A DNA stretch of 44,953 nucleotides, from contig NMRA01000867.1 of the NCBI GenBank assembly GCA_002633005.1, positions 3,889 through 48,841 of the forward strand, read 5' to 3'. This DNA comes from Phoronis australis (lineage: Eukaryota; Phoronida; Phoronidae). How positions within the stretch are numbered: position 1 is the stretch's first letter; every line of letters starts with the position of its first letter. Below the pieces are notes generated by a model. That model saw only the letters and a list, made by a program, of their open reading frames with translations. It was not told where the DNA came from and did not search any database. The position numbers and the translations under genes were made by a program. Below, in pieces: positions 22,301 to 29,383 of the stretch.

Positions 22301-25300
22301 ATTTGGAGGAGGCGTGGGTTTCTTCGGATTAGTGTTTTCTTTTCCGAGTAGCCTTCGGAGTAGTTTTTTTGAGTAATGGGCAGAAATCATACTAGACGCA
22401 CCAGCATTGAACTCCTGAGCGTATGAGCATTTCCATGCCGTATGCTTTCTCTGTTGTGTCAATACAACCCTCATGAAACTTGTGAGCAAACTTTATGGCC
22501 CACTATAGTACACGTATGTAATAGTAAACATTTTGAAAATATATCTTGAAGCAGTTAACGAAGAAAATGAAAAATAATGAGATAAAAAATAAATGTCAGA
22601 AGGCTGCTAGGCAGTTTTGACCTTTGACCTCTGGTTTGACCTTGAAAATGACCGACCCCGTATTAATGAAATAACACCAGAAATGGACTCTCCATCACAG
22701 AAAATGGTATAAACAATGTATTACATGACCCTGTTTGTCTTCAAGTTGAAAAAACCAAAGTGGGTTGAAATTCAAAATGGCGGAATCCGCCATTTTAAAT
22801 TCAAGAAATGCTCAAAGTTGCACTAAGTGCAACCAAGCTAATTTTGTCCTCCTGATCATATTTAATATATTTCAACAAAAAACTTTACAGTAATCAACAT
22901 TGCAGGGTTCACTATGGGAGCTATTGGGCTGGCAACTAGACTATCTTCATTTTTACACTCCAGGTGAATGGTACGTAATGGGGCCGCATCCGTCGCTATT
23001 CATTGAACACTGCTTTATTTCTAACATCTTCATTTTGGTTCAAAACGCCATACAGCCGAATAGCAGTTTAGCCAAAGTAATTCTCTGTGATACGCTTTCA
23101 CCATGACAACATAAAATCATGGGCGGCTCACCAAAGGGGGCTGGGGGGAGGGGCTATAGCACAACGCTTATTTCAGTGCTGTGCCGCCTATGGTCGCTTA
23201 TCCGGCGTACCATACGGGGGGGCTGTAGGCCCACTTATTTCAGTGCTGCCCCGCCCATGTAAATGCATGTAGGATCACAGGAAAATGTCCAAATTTGGCT
23301 AATTTCTGAACATCATTATTATCAGAAAATGACTGACCGGATTCAAACGAAGCAATTGGATATTTTATACACTGTTCTCTAAAACGATGTTAAGAAATTT
23401 TCCTCTTTTTACACGAGGGTCTATCAAAAAGACGAGTTTTATGATTTCACTCATGTTAGTAATTTCATTTGATTGACGAAACTCATTTTGTTTATAGAAA
23501 ACAAAGAAAAGAATATCTTTACCCGATACATAACATAAAAACGCGACAAAACGTCAGTAGATACCAATAAACTCCATCCGTTATGAAACTACAGTACGTG
23601 TAGATACATACACGAACGATGAATTTTCTTCCAACAGTTCAGCTACATAATGCTGGATATTTTGAAAGGGACGTATATTCATTGTTAGTATTTGGTTGGC
23701 ATTCAAATTCATCTGATGTGGAAAATGTAAAGGGCCACGGAACGCGAAAACTGGTCAGAAATATCTTTTTAACAAGTGACGAAAGTACCATCTCGCAACG
23801 TCTACTACAGATTTGGTAAATATAAAGACGCTGACGTTGGCCAATAGTGAATCAAATAAACACAGAAAAACCAGGAACGCCACTAGACTGGCAATCTAGA
23901 GACCAGTGGTTCGATTCCCAGTTGGGTTCCAGGTTTTTCTCTGTTCATTCGTCTACTACAGAGTTATTAACTTTCACCTGTGGGGGAATTTCCAGAAACA
24001 ATAAAAAACTCATGATTTTTGAAATACGAGCGAAGGGAAAACTCCGTAGTCACCACAAAGTTTCTAATCTCGCTACAATTATAAATGTGCGCATGCACTC
24101 ACATTCCATTTTGTTGCAGATATTTTATCTTAAATATTGAAAAGAAAGTTTTGTCGTACTGCAAATGAAATTTGCGCTGGGCTCATGATGTTTGGTCGTT
24201 CGCGCCAGGGAGAACGAACCAAATGCCTAGAAAATTTTATTTTATGTGCTAAATATTCAAGATATGTAATTAACATCAATAGCAATTTAGGCGCCTAAAT
24301 GATGTAATGTTACGTCTATCTTGGGTATTTTAGTGGCTGGTGTGGTATTAGGGCATAGGACTTAAAACAACACACAGGTTGTGATCAAAGCCCCAAACTG
24401 GCGGCTCTGCACGTTGTGGGCACACGTACTTGAAAAAAAAAACGGCCAAGAGAGCATACTGCAAGCAGCAAGCAACACTATTTTTCAAGCACAAAACTCC
24501 ACAACATTTGATGCACTTTTCAGTATGACTCCATAAAGTAACAATTTGGTTTTACAATCTAGTGTTGAAAAAAATGAAAATAGTGGCCAGATTCTGGAAT
24601 CACACTTCAAAATATTGGAGTCGGACAAAAAAGCAATACCCCGGGTCTGTAAGAATTGTGCCTCTGTGACTGTCCATGGTCGTGTGCACTCATTTCTGTG
24701 GCAAAACCATTTGTAAAATATTTTTTTAAAAATCTTTTTCGTGACGCGTGGCACGGAGTACTTTTAATTTGCCAATAAAAATGATGTCAGAGCGTTCAGA
24801 CAAGCATGAAGCTCGAATTATTTATGTTGCTGTTCAAAGTAGTAGAAGCAACTCTACGATAGCGGGTCTTGACAGTCGTGAGTCACTCCGCTTGACGTGC
24901 TTGAATAAAAAATATCTTGTCAAGTAATCAAATATAGCACCTAGTCCTCAACTTGTCAACAAATGAAGAAAAGTTGACAACTTTTGACCGCAAGACCAAC
25001 CGTGACCCTTCGACAAACTTCCACAGCCTTTTCTTTGGCAAGCGAGCTAGCTCAACGTAGACTGGCGTCAGAAATAATACTTGTTTATGCAGTTTTGTAC
25101 GATCAATGCTGCCTTTTCTAACGACCTGTTTATTTGACCTCGATAGAAATAAAAAATGTTCAGCTCCTGCCAAAATGAAAGCACACCCGTTGTTTCTCCT
25201 ATTTTTAGTTTATTAAATTTGTGCATTATCTATACAAACTTTATTCATTTTTATTCGATTATAATTTTCAGGTGAAAAAAACGGGACTTTGACCCTTGCG

Positions 25301-26010
25301 ACCATGGATCCAGGGCTGTCTATGCTAGTGACAAACGCGGGTCACTTGTCTAGAGACCACGACTGTAAAAGATCCGGATCTTTTACAGTCGTGGTCTCTT
25401 TCTTCGAAATTGGATCTTTTACAGTCGTGGTCTCTTTCTTCGAAACTGGATCTTTTACAGTCGTGGTCTCTTTCTTCGAAACTGGATCTTTTACAGTCGT
25501 GGTCTCTTTCTTCGAAATTGGATATGAGTTGGGATGCAGGCCCGAAGGTTTACGCTACTCAAAAACTGCTATGTTGTTTACTAACTGTTGAACAGCGAGA
25601 CGGAATAAAAACATACAAACGAAACACCAAGCCAATGGGATTGGATGAGAATCGAACACTGATACTAGACGGGCAGTCAAACCGTTGTTCATGCAACCGA
25701 CCAAAGCCATTTTTAAGAATTTATAGGCTCATTACCGCATAATACTGATAAGCTTTGTCCGTGCTTGTGGTGCTTAGTAATCAACAAACAGGCATGACGG
25801 ATGCGTTACAAGATTGACCATGCAGTCTCGTATAGAAACATTATCCTCTCGAGAGCAAAGACACGAGAGAAAGGCTTTAAATACTACCCTGAAGTAAACC
25901 TTTAGCTCTGATTGTTCCCACAGAATCGATAATGTTCAGCTAGCTAACTCACCACTGAAACTAGAGAATGATAGCAGAATCAGAGCCGATATGAGCAACA
26001 CTCGACCCAT
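4373..26010 (-). CDS. Secreted 412-residue protein with Cys-rich N-terminus, unknown family (8 exons)
   Basis: Eight minus-strand exons join without a stop: 26010-25953, 13070-12789, 11982-11855, 9144-8938, 7059-6848, 5377-5256, 4746-4607 and 4462-4373. All have AG acceptors and GT donors, the phases (1,1,0,0,2,1,0) agree at every junction, and the sum is 1239 nt (413 codons with TGA). Exon 1 encodes MGRVLLISALILLSFSSFS, a textbook signal peptide, behind a CCAAT box. Exon 2 has ten cysteines in about 94 residues (paired as CRC, CLC and spaced singles); four more cysteines follow around CEWISCSN. Sequons NVT, NGT and NMT suggest N-glycosylation. The C-terminal half is helical and charged, without cysteine pairs or a transmembrane segment. 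An extracellular role is inferred; I do not recognise the family and assign no function. The weakest links are the 12.9-kb first intron (chosen by phase) and the short last exon. An ABCA extracellular region was considered but dropped because there are no membrane spans. Confidence 0.62.
5211..5275. repeat. 65-bp direct repeat, copy A (spans an exon end)
   Basis: This stretch is identical to 5580-5644. It contains the last 20 coding bases of exon 6 of the secreted-protein gene, its GTACAT donor and the start of the intron. Confidence 0.85.
5463..5549. repeat. 87-bp hairpin element, copy 1
   Basis: The arms GATATAACGTGCCC and GGGCACATTATATC pair with one mismatch, and inside them TTTTGAGAACCAGTTT pairs with AAACTGGTTCTCAAA. 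The loop is about 20 nt (GACGCCCATTACTCAGTGGA). A related hairpin in the opposite orientation lies at 42461-42535. It sits in intron 5 of the secreted-protein gene. It could be a palindromic MITE or a structured RNA locus; the sequence alone does not decide. Confidence 0.75.
5580..5644. repeat. 65-bp direct repeat, copy B
   Basis: Identical to 5211-5275, 369 bp upstream in gene orientation. The exon-6 tail and donor site within it lack the rest of the exon, so it is probably not spliced. Confidence 0.85.
5645..6847. other. Intron 5 of the secreted-protein gene; no further feature
   Basis: AT-rich intron. A plus-strand ORF of 234 codons crosses 6266-6970 but runs antisense over exon 5, lacks a recognisable domain and has no splice or promoter support, so it is not annotated as a gene. 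Confidence 0.5.
7440..8010. repeat. Degenerate tandem repeat with CCAC(T/C)AGG-type cores, cluster 1
   Basis: Two blocks recur about 290 bp apart: a 'CTGG(G/A)CACTGCC(C/A)TCACATA' block at about 7446 and 7738, and a 'TTTCATTGAAATC' block following each. Three cores ending in GGTGCTGC or AGTGCTGC occur at 7688-7704, 7858-7875 and 7986-8004. Related clusters lie at 10.4-11.2 and 32.3-33.0 kb. The family is unnamed here; it lies in intron 4 of the secreted-protein gene. Confidence 0.6.
8300..8860. repeat. Possible diverged foldback element
   Basis: The plus-strand stretch at about 8380-8440 (GCATGCAAAG, ACCGG, AAACTTCAAATTCAA) resembles the complement of about 8700-8780 (GCATGCACAG, AACCGG, AAACTTCAATTCAA). 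Arms are diverged and the ends are not defined. Confidence 0.3.
9145..10400. other. Intron 3 sequence, no feature seen
   Basis: AT-rich, without exon-like frames, clear repeats or RNA genes. Confidence 0.5.
10440..11190. repeat. Degenerate tandem repeat with CCACTAGGGGG cores, cluster 2
   Basis: Units of about 160 bp contain a 'TTTCACAATTTCTC' or 'AATTTCGTGAAAACCCATCA' block, then 'AGGAG(.)T..A(A/G)ATACAGA', a GGATGCAAAAA block and a core: GTGCCACTAGGGAGTGTCAC (10651-10670) and GAGCCACTAGGGGGTGTCAC (10812-10831). A third, poorer unit follows at 11040-11130. Small ORFs inside do not look coding. It lies in intron 3 of the secreted-protein gene. Confidence 0.6.
11357..11804. mobile_element. 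pogo/Tigger-type MITE
   Basis: The left end reads CAGTCAAACCTCGTTACAAC and the complement of the right end reads CAGTCAAGCATCATTACAAC; TA flanks both ends (11355-11356 and 11805-11806). CAGT(C/R)RAACCTCGTTA is the characteristic terminus of pogo/Tigger elements, which duplicate TA on insertion. The 448-bp interior has no transposase frame. It lies only about 50 bp downstream, in gene orientation, of the donor of exon 3 of the secreted-protein gene. Confidence 0.78.
13071..15460. other. Intron 1 sequence, no feature seen
   Basis: This 2.4 kb, next to the cysteine-rich exon, shows no coding frame with fitting phase and no defined repeat. The minus-strand ORF starting at 13360 (MGRTVSLIVSRLRIF) has a GTACTT donor but phase 0, which does not join the cysteine-rich exon. 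Confidence 0.45.
15461..16653. repeat. 1.19-kb direct duplication, copy 1
   Basis: It begins CAGTTGGTTTTTCCATAT and ends at CTCTCGTGGCGCTT; the same block recurs at 17039-18231 with scattered substitutions and a few small indels. Two adjacent short hairpins lie inside: ACCGCTC/GAGCGGT (15646-15667) and TCACGCAT/ATGCGTGA (15672-15699). Reading frames inside are short and differ between copies, so it does not look coding. It could be a tandemly arranged non-autonomous mobile element or a segmental duplication. Confidence 0.85.
16655..17038. repeat. Spacer with inverted ACTCGAAA-rich ends (MITE-like)
   Basis: The left edge reads TACTCGAAACGAACTCGAAA, and the complement of the right edge reads TACTCGAAATGGAACTCGAA. 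The same motif recurs inside in both orientations (for example ACTCGAAATTTCGAGT near 16830). The ends are imprecise and no target duplication could be fixed because of the N at 16654 and the start of the second duplicate. Confidence 0.5.
17039..18231. repeat. 1.19-kb direct duplication, copy 2
   Basis: Nearly identical partner of 15461-16653, in the same orientation. The second hairpin is kept while the first has one arm changed (CCGCACAGG instead of CCGCTCAGG). Beyond 18231 the sequence continues GTACACTCATATTTC-like AT-rich DNA that has no counterpart after copy 1. Confidence 0.85.
18480..19622 (+). mobile_element. TA-flanked DNA transposon remnant with GGGGCAC terminal repeats
   Basis: The left end reads GGAGAAGGTGGGGCACCTTG and the complement of the right end GGAGAGAGTGGGGCACTATG; TA flanks both (18478-18479 and 19623-19624). 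Subterminal copies of the same motif occur at about 18849-18897 (TGGCACCGTGAGC, GGGGCAGGTTGAGCC, GGCTCATAGTGCCC) and 19384-19435 (AAGTGCCCCATG, AAAGTGCCCCG, GGGGTACTTTGAGCC). A TA duplication points to the Tc1/mariner/pogo group. The element is only 1.14 kb and most of the transposase is missing. Confidence 0.7.
19037..19243 (+). pseudogene. Possible C-terminal tail of a lost transposase
   Basis: A 68-codon frame inside the GGGGCAC-ended element encodes a basic, serine-rich tail (KKRQRGYAKVRTSSPEKRKL, then IEKERQRTKK) and ends before the right subterminal repeats. Basic low-complexity tails follow the DDE domain in Tigger/Jerky-type transposases. No DDE or helix-turn-helix motif is present, so this is only a remnant if coding at all. 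Confidence 0.3.
19625..21740. other. Intron 1 sequence without a firm feature
   Basis: On the minus strand around 20620-20440 an acidic stretch (LEEGGSDQSEIEDAQDTIV) and, one frame away, ADEFLLNVLKGYFDPKLP can be read. Joining them needs a frameshift, so it might be a decayed exon. Otherwise no gene, repeat or RNA is seen. Confidence 0.35.
21750..22390. repeat. Foldback element with ACTACTCCGAA repeats
   Basis: Left side (about 21755-21810) has CACTCCGGAAAAAAC, CTACTCCGAAAG and CTACTCCGAAAAAACAC; the complement of the right side (about 22320-22375) has ACTACTCCGAAGG, CTACTCGGAAAAG and ACTAATCCGAAG. The inverted arms enclose about 500 bp that includes a GGGGGGCTCG/CGAGCCCCCC hairpin near 22032-22060. 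Exact termini and target duplication are unclear. Confidence 0.5.
22616..22634 (-). promoter_or_regulatory. DR1-type nuclear receptor motif (probably repeat-borne)
   Basis: TGACCTTTGACCT is a perfect direct repeat of TGACCT with 1-bp spacing, the HNF4/RXR/COUP-TF site on the opposite strand (AGGTCAAAGGTCA). A half site TTTGACCTTG follows at about 22635. It lies far from the exon it might control, and such motifs often occur inside dispersed repeats. Confidence 0.35.
22774..22796. repeat. Perfect 11-bp-arm inverted repeat
   Basis: AAAATGGCGGA and TCCGCCATTTT flank a single A, giving a 23-bp perfect inverted repeat centred on a YY1-like AAAATGGCGG motif. Confidence 0.8.
23118..23259 (-). repeat. 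GC-rich two-unit repeat (CATGGGCGG ends), copy 1
   Basis: Bounded by CATGGGCGG and CCGCCCATG. On the minus strand it consists of two units of about 70 bp, each reading CAGCACTGAAATAAG(T/C)G, then C(T)ATAGCCCC or CTACAGCCCC, then a TATGGTACGCCG-like box. The same organisation in the opposite orientation lies at 27620-27766. Confidence 0.7.
23864..23940 (+). other. 77-nt hairpin with tRNA-like anticodon and T arms
   Basis: AGAAAAACCAGGAAC (23864-23878) pairs with GTTCCAGGTTTTTCT (23926-23940) with one A/A mismatch. Inside are an anticodon-like arm, CTAGA/TCTAG with the 7-nt loop CTGGCAA (T at 33, GGC anticodon, A at 37), and a T-arm-like CCAGTGG...CCCAGTTGG with box B GGTTCGATTCC (23908-23918). 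There is no D arm. It could be a tRNA-derived repeat or pseudogene or an unusual small RNA; it is not a canonical tRNA gene. Confidence 0.5.
24500..24720 (+). other. Possible degenerate zinc-binding coding fragment
   Basis: A plus-strand frame reads ESHFKILESDKKAIPRVCKN then CASVTVHGRVHSFLWQNHL before a stop. The 'PRVCKNCA' C-x2-C context looks like part of a zinc-binding domain, as found in mobile-element or zinc-finger proteins. It has no start, no splice context and no second metal pair, so it is weak. Confidence 0.2.
25352..25399. repeat. 48-bp perfect palindrome
   Basis: The 24-bp left arm beginning AGAGACCACGACTG is followed with no spacer by its exact reverse complement beginning GGATCTTTTACAGT. 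The right arm is also the first two thirds of the 36-bp tandem unit that follows. Confidence 0.92.
25376..25519. repeat. Four-unit 36-bp tandem repeat
   Basis: Units start at 25376, 25412, 25448 and 25484 and are almost identical, differing only at AAATT versus AAACT near the end. Each begins GGATCTTTTACAGTCGTGG and ends TTTCTTCGAAA(T/C)T. Being 12 codons long, the array stays open in all plus frames that lack a stop, for example as repeated GSFTVVVSFFE(I/T), but there is no other coding sign. It lies about 430 bp inside intron 1 of the secreted-protein gene. Confidence 0.93.
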
Positions 26011-26110
26011 AGCGTCTTTAGAGATCCGGAGTTGATACCTAGCTGTTCCGTGCTCGGCTTGGCTCCTGTTTCAGTTGAATAGCCAATCCTCAACGGGGTC
26101 ACGTGATCAA
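26011..26110 (-). promoter_or_regulatory. Putative promoter of the secreted-protein gene
   Basis: Upstream of the signal-peptide ATG the minus strand has a CCAAT-box core (ATTGGC, 26082-26087, inverted orientation) and a palindromic E-box TCACGTGA (26099-26106). No TATA box was seen at a suitable distance. The transcription start is not known. Confidence 0.35.
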
Positions 26111-26648
26111 TTACTATTGAAAGGTATGCGGTAAACAAGCTTCGATTTTTATTTACCTTCAAGACGGCCGATACCCGGAAGTTTTCTGTGCTTTGATACG
26201 TCGTAAAATGTAACAATGCAGCAGTTGCTACATTTTATGTCATTGTTAAGTTTACATCGCTAAGCCTCTCCTAAAATGTAACAAGTTGATACACTTAACG
26301 TTTTTGTTACATTTCATGTCTACTGCACGTGCGAGAAATGATAGGGTGGGGGACATTTGAGTATTTTTGGAACGAGTGGTGCCGCCTGAAAATTAGATAC
26401 GTACACATTTAGAAAGTGGGCTCGGATAAAAGGTGACCAATTTAGAGAGTAATTTTGAGTAGAAATTCATTTTTGCACAATTCTATTCCGGAAATTCAGA
26501 AAAGGTGCCCTTTAGATAGCATTTTGTCGAAAATGGTACCATTCCGGGGAACATTTTTGCTCGTAAGAAAAGCACCTTTTGGCGGCACTTTTTGTATATG
26601 TCTTCTAGGAATACCCTCTGGGCTGACAAGGCATGAACTTGGCTAACC

Positions 26649-26764
26649 ATTATCATTATTACTATTAGTATTATTATTCTTGTTGTTATTGTTATTATTA
26701 TTATTATAATTAGTAGTAGTGGTGGTGGTTGTAGCATCGTTAGTATTATTAGTATTAGTATTAT
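26649..26764. repeat. Imperfect (ATT/GTT)n trinucleotide repeat
   Basis: A run of ATT, GTT, AGT and GGT triplets (for example TTATTATTATTATAATTAGT) over about 115 bp. Confidence 0.85.
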
Positions 26765-26839
26765 TGAGTTTATTTAACAAGAACGCAGTGCCTCATACAC
26801 AATACATGCTTAGCTAAGTGCTACTACATCACGGTTCCC

Positions 26840-27079
26840 CTAAGTTTTACATTCATGGTGAAGTTGAGAATTTCCTCCAGAAAGGAATTTTTTGGCCATC
26901 TTGATCTGATATTGATCGTGGATTCTCCTAATTTCACACATCTTAAGAAAGATTGGTCTCACGTACATTGCGATTTCCTTCATTGAATTGTTCAGTTTCC
27001 TATCACCATTTAAGATTGACACTTTGGACACAGCCACCATGTCCCTGCCAGTCTTCACGAATTCGGAGTCGAGTCCCAT
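26840..27079 (-). CDS. Hypothetical 79-residue protein
   Basis: A single-exon minus-strand frame starting MGLDSEFVKTGRDMVAV and ending HHECKT before TAG. It is charged and helical, with a lysine/methionine-rich middle (KLNNSMKEIAMYVRPIF), no signal peptide, no membrane segment and no recognisable domain. Just upstream lie a CCAAT box (27109-27113) and an AT-rich TTTTTAAATG (27092-27101), only about 15-35 bp from the ATG, which is close for a leader. Codon use is balanced and the frame is clean, but an AT-rich chance ORF or an exon of a larger gene is possible. Confidence 0.33.
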   Translation of the reverse strand: MGLDSEFVKTGRDMVAVSKVSILNGDRKLNNSMKEIAMYVRPIFLKMCEIRRIHDQYQIKMAKKFLSGGNSQLHHECKT

Positions 27080-27619
27080 TCAGTCGTCTTACATTTAAAA
27101 ACGCCGCTATTGGTCGCTGAAGTCCTGACCTGATGCTGTCCCTGCTTGAGACTGAATGTGTCGTTAGTTAGGTTGAAGATTCACGATTGGCAGTGATTGG
27201 AACTGAGCTCATTTGTAAACAATGTAATCAATGTTTTAAGAACTATTCAACTTTTGTACGCCCTTTAAATAGTTACTAAATGGGCACAGATGCAATACTT
27301 TTCTCATGTCAGTTCCGACTCCGTCGTTAGTACACAAGGCAGAGTGTTGGAGTTTTGGTTTCGGAATTGTGGACATTCGAAATAGAGTGAATTTTCGAAG
27401 ATTGCGAACCTTCGCAGTAACTTCGGAGTAGTGGACATTCGGAATAGTGACATGTAACCTTGGAAATCTTTTCCATCAAGTTTTTTGCTCGTATGACGCA
27501 GATTGACAAAAGAAGACTTTCTTCATTGACCAAAGTTTATATTAGGTCAAGACCTATTTTTCCCTAATAATATGAACGTGTTCGTCGGGGTTTTCTTAGT
27601 GCAAGAAAATACGATAGCT

Positions 27620-27766
27620 CATGGGGGCGCAGCAATGAAAAAAGCGAGGCCTATATCCCCCCTGTGGTACACCGCCCCCCCCCCCGGCATAGACCATGGG
27701 CGGCCGCGCAGCACTGAAAAAAGTGGGGACTATAGCCCCCCAACCCCCTATGGTGCGCCACCCATG
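27620..27766 (+). repeat. GC-rich two-unit repeat (CATGGGCGG ends), copy 2
   Basis: Bounded by CATGGGGGCGC and GCGCCACCCATG. Two units of about 72 bp each carry GCAGCA(C/A)TGAAAAAAG, then a CTATAGCCCCCC-like box and TATGGTGCGCCA. Same family as 23118-23259 but inserted in the opposite orientation. Confidence 0.7.
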
Positions 27767-27859
27767 TAGTTAAATGTCTGATTTTTGAGCACCGACGGGG
27801 ACTGCCTGAGTGAATTTAATTATCATAGGCGTGTACTGAATTTAAAGGCCAAGTATGAT

Positions 27860-28760
27860 GCCAAAATGACTATTTTTACATCTAAAACACATTTATTGAT
27901 AAAAAAACATCAAAATAGTGTATCATAGCATACCCCAGTCGTTAATTAAGTAGGCCTTCGACAATACAGTAGCCCCATCACGAACCCCATTTAGCGCCAA
28001 AAAAAAACTTGAGACGGCACTTGCACTAATCGAAGTCTATGACATCATCGTTACAACGAATTTGTCTTTCACCGGTCTCCAGAGTATTGGAATCAGAGAT
28101 GACTCGTTTTTTAATTTAATGCAAAATACGTGGAAAATCAAGGAAACATATTAATTTTTCATTTCATGTCAGTTAATATTAAAATTAATCAAAATCACTA
28201 CCTTTAGAATTTTTATTCAATTATTTAACACACATTCTAATACGGGCCCGTATGGGAATCCCCGGGAGTGTGACTGGCGCCGTCGAAACAGCCGGAAAAA
28301 CAAAACGATTCGTCTGAATTGTTATCAGCAACTTCCCAATGTTTATTATAAAGTGTAATTTGTTTGATACAAAAACTTAGATGCTAGTAACTTTCCAGTC
28401 ATGTCTTTTTGAAGCCGAAGTTGTGAATGCTGCGCGATTCCAATACGGGCGACGGGCATAGACGACAACAGGCCATTTAATTTGGTGCAAAATACTTAGA
28501 AACGTTAGGCTTGCAACACATATCAGCATGATCTTTTCGTACAATGCAACTATAATCAAATTCATTGAAAATTTTATATTAGAAACTCAATTTTCAAAAT
28601 AAGTCGCCTTGAAATGCTGCAACCCGTAATCGGTCAAGCTAAAAAAAATTGAAAAGTTAATAGCAACACAACATTGTGCGTGTCTGTAATCAATTAAAAC
28701 TACGAAATAAAGTCTGCATTGCCTAGAAACATACCCAGTAATAAGAATTTGTAATCAAAT
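27860..28760. repeat. Diverged short repeats flanking the inverted repeat
   Basis: TATGACATCATCGT plus ACGAATTT (28038-28060) recurs at about 28966-28986 inside the left arm of the large inverted repeat. A 'TTTAATTTGGTGCAAAATACTTAG'-like block at about 28475 resembles one at about 28115. The homology is patchy; no gene was seen. Confidence 0.35.
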
Positions 28761-28766
28761 GAACGT

Positions 28767-29383
28767 TTTAAAGACAGCGTCCAGCGGCTAAAACACCTTT
28801 TTGACACCAGAACTGCATGTATTGTTCATAAGAAATATTGTTTTTGCTTCTTACATCCCACGGAAAGTAATGAATTGCGACGAAAATTACACCGCTCATA
28901 ATTCGTAGCTCCTTCGAGCGCCCCAGAAAAAAATCTCAACCAATCAGCGTAAAGTGGTTCATATGACATCATCGTGGCCACGAATTTACTGGGGAGCTAC
29001 ACTGCGTAACAGGTGAGTGCCACTTCTTGGACGTTCTGCACTTGTCGATCTCTGGGCTAAAATGCCCCTTTGTGTGGTGTGCGGGTGTAGCAACGTCAGC
29101 GGCAAATTGATGGGATACATTTGCACAACTTCCCCACCGATCACGTCGTGTGCCGTGCGTGGAATAGATCCGTGTCCACGACAAGGCCTGGCGACAAACT
29201 TTCCCGATCGGCAAGATCTAGGCTTGGTGCAAAGCTGTATACAAAATCTACAGCTTCGCGTCGATGTGGGTAAAAAGGACTAAATAAAATCTGACGCAGA
29301 AATAGTGTCATTAAAAGCTGCACCGCTCTTTAAGTAAACCAAATAATTTACCGGTGTTGGAAGAATTATCGTTCTAGGCCTAC
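28767..29383 (+). repeat. Large inverted repeat, left arm
   Basis: About 617 bp matching the reverse complement of 30123-30733 at high identity with small indels, separated by a 739-bp loop. It contains a CCAATCAGCG box (near 28940), a TGACATCA CRE-like site (near 28969) and then the THAP-like frame, as if it had been copied from a promoter plus first exon. Confidence 0.85.
29062..29200 (+). pseudogene. THAP-like domain N-terminus, frameshifted (left arm)
   Basis: The frame starts MPLCVVCGCSN, giving the C-x4-C pair at the start of THAP zinc-binding DNA-binding domains (usual form MPxxC...GCxN). About 40 bases in, a 5-base insertion relative to the right arm breaks the frame, so the LHNFP...W part is read only in another frame. 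THAP domains are common in P-element-type transposases and in genes derived from them. The remaining CxH pair is not visible. Confidence 0.5.

Noticed and set aside
24928-25173. Minus-strand frame MAGAEHFLFLSRSNKQ
   Set aside because: It begins at TTG rather than ATG and has no supporting context.
25630-25700. Box B-like GTTCGATTCTC on the minus strand
   Set aside because: No box A at a proper distance and no anticodon arm could be folded.
25289-25742. Coding repeat GSFTVVVSFFE as a protein
   Set aside because: It follows from a 36-bp tandem repeat being a multiple of three; flanks show no splice sites or domain.
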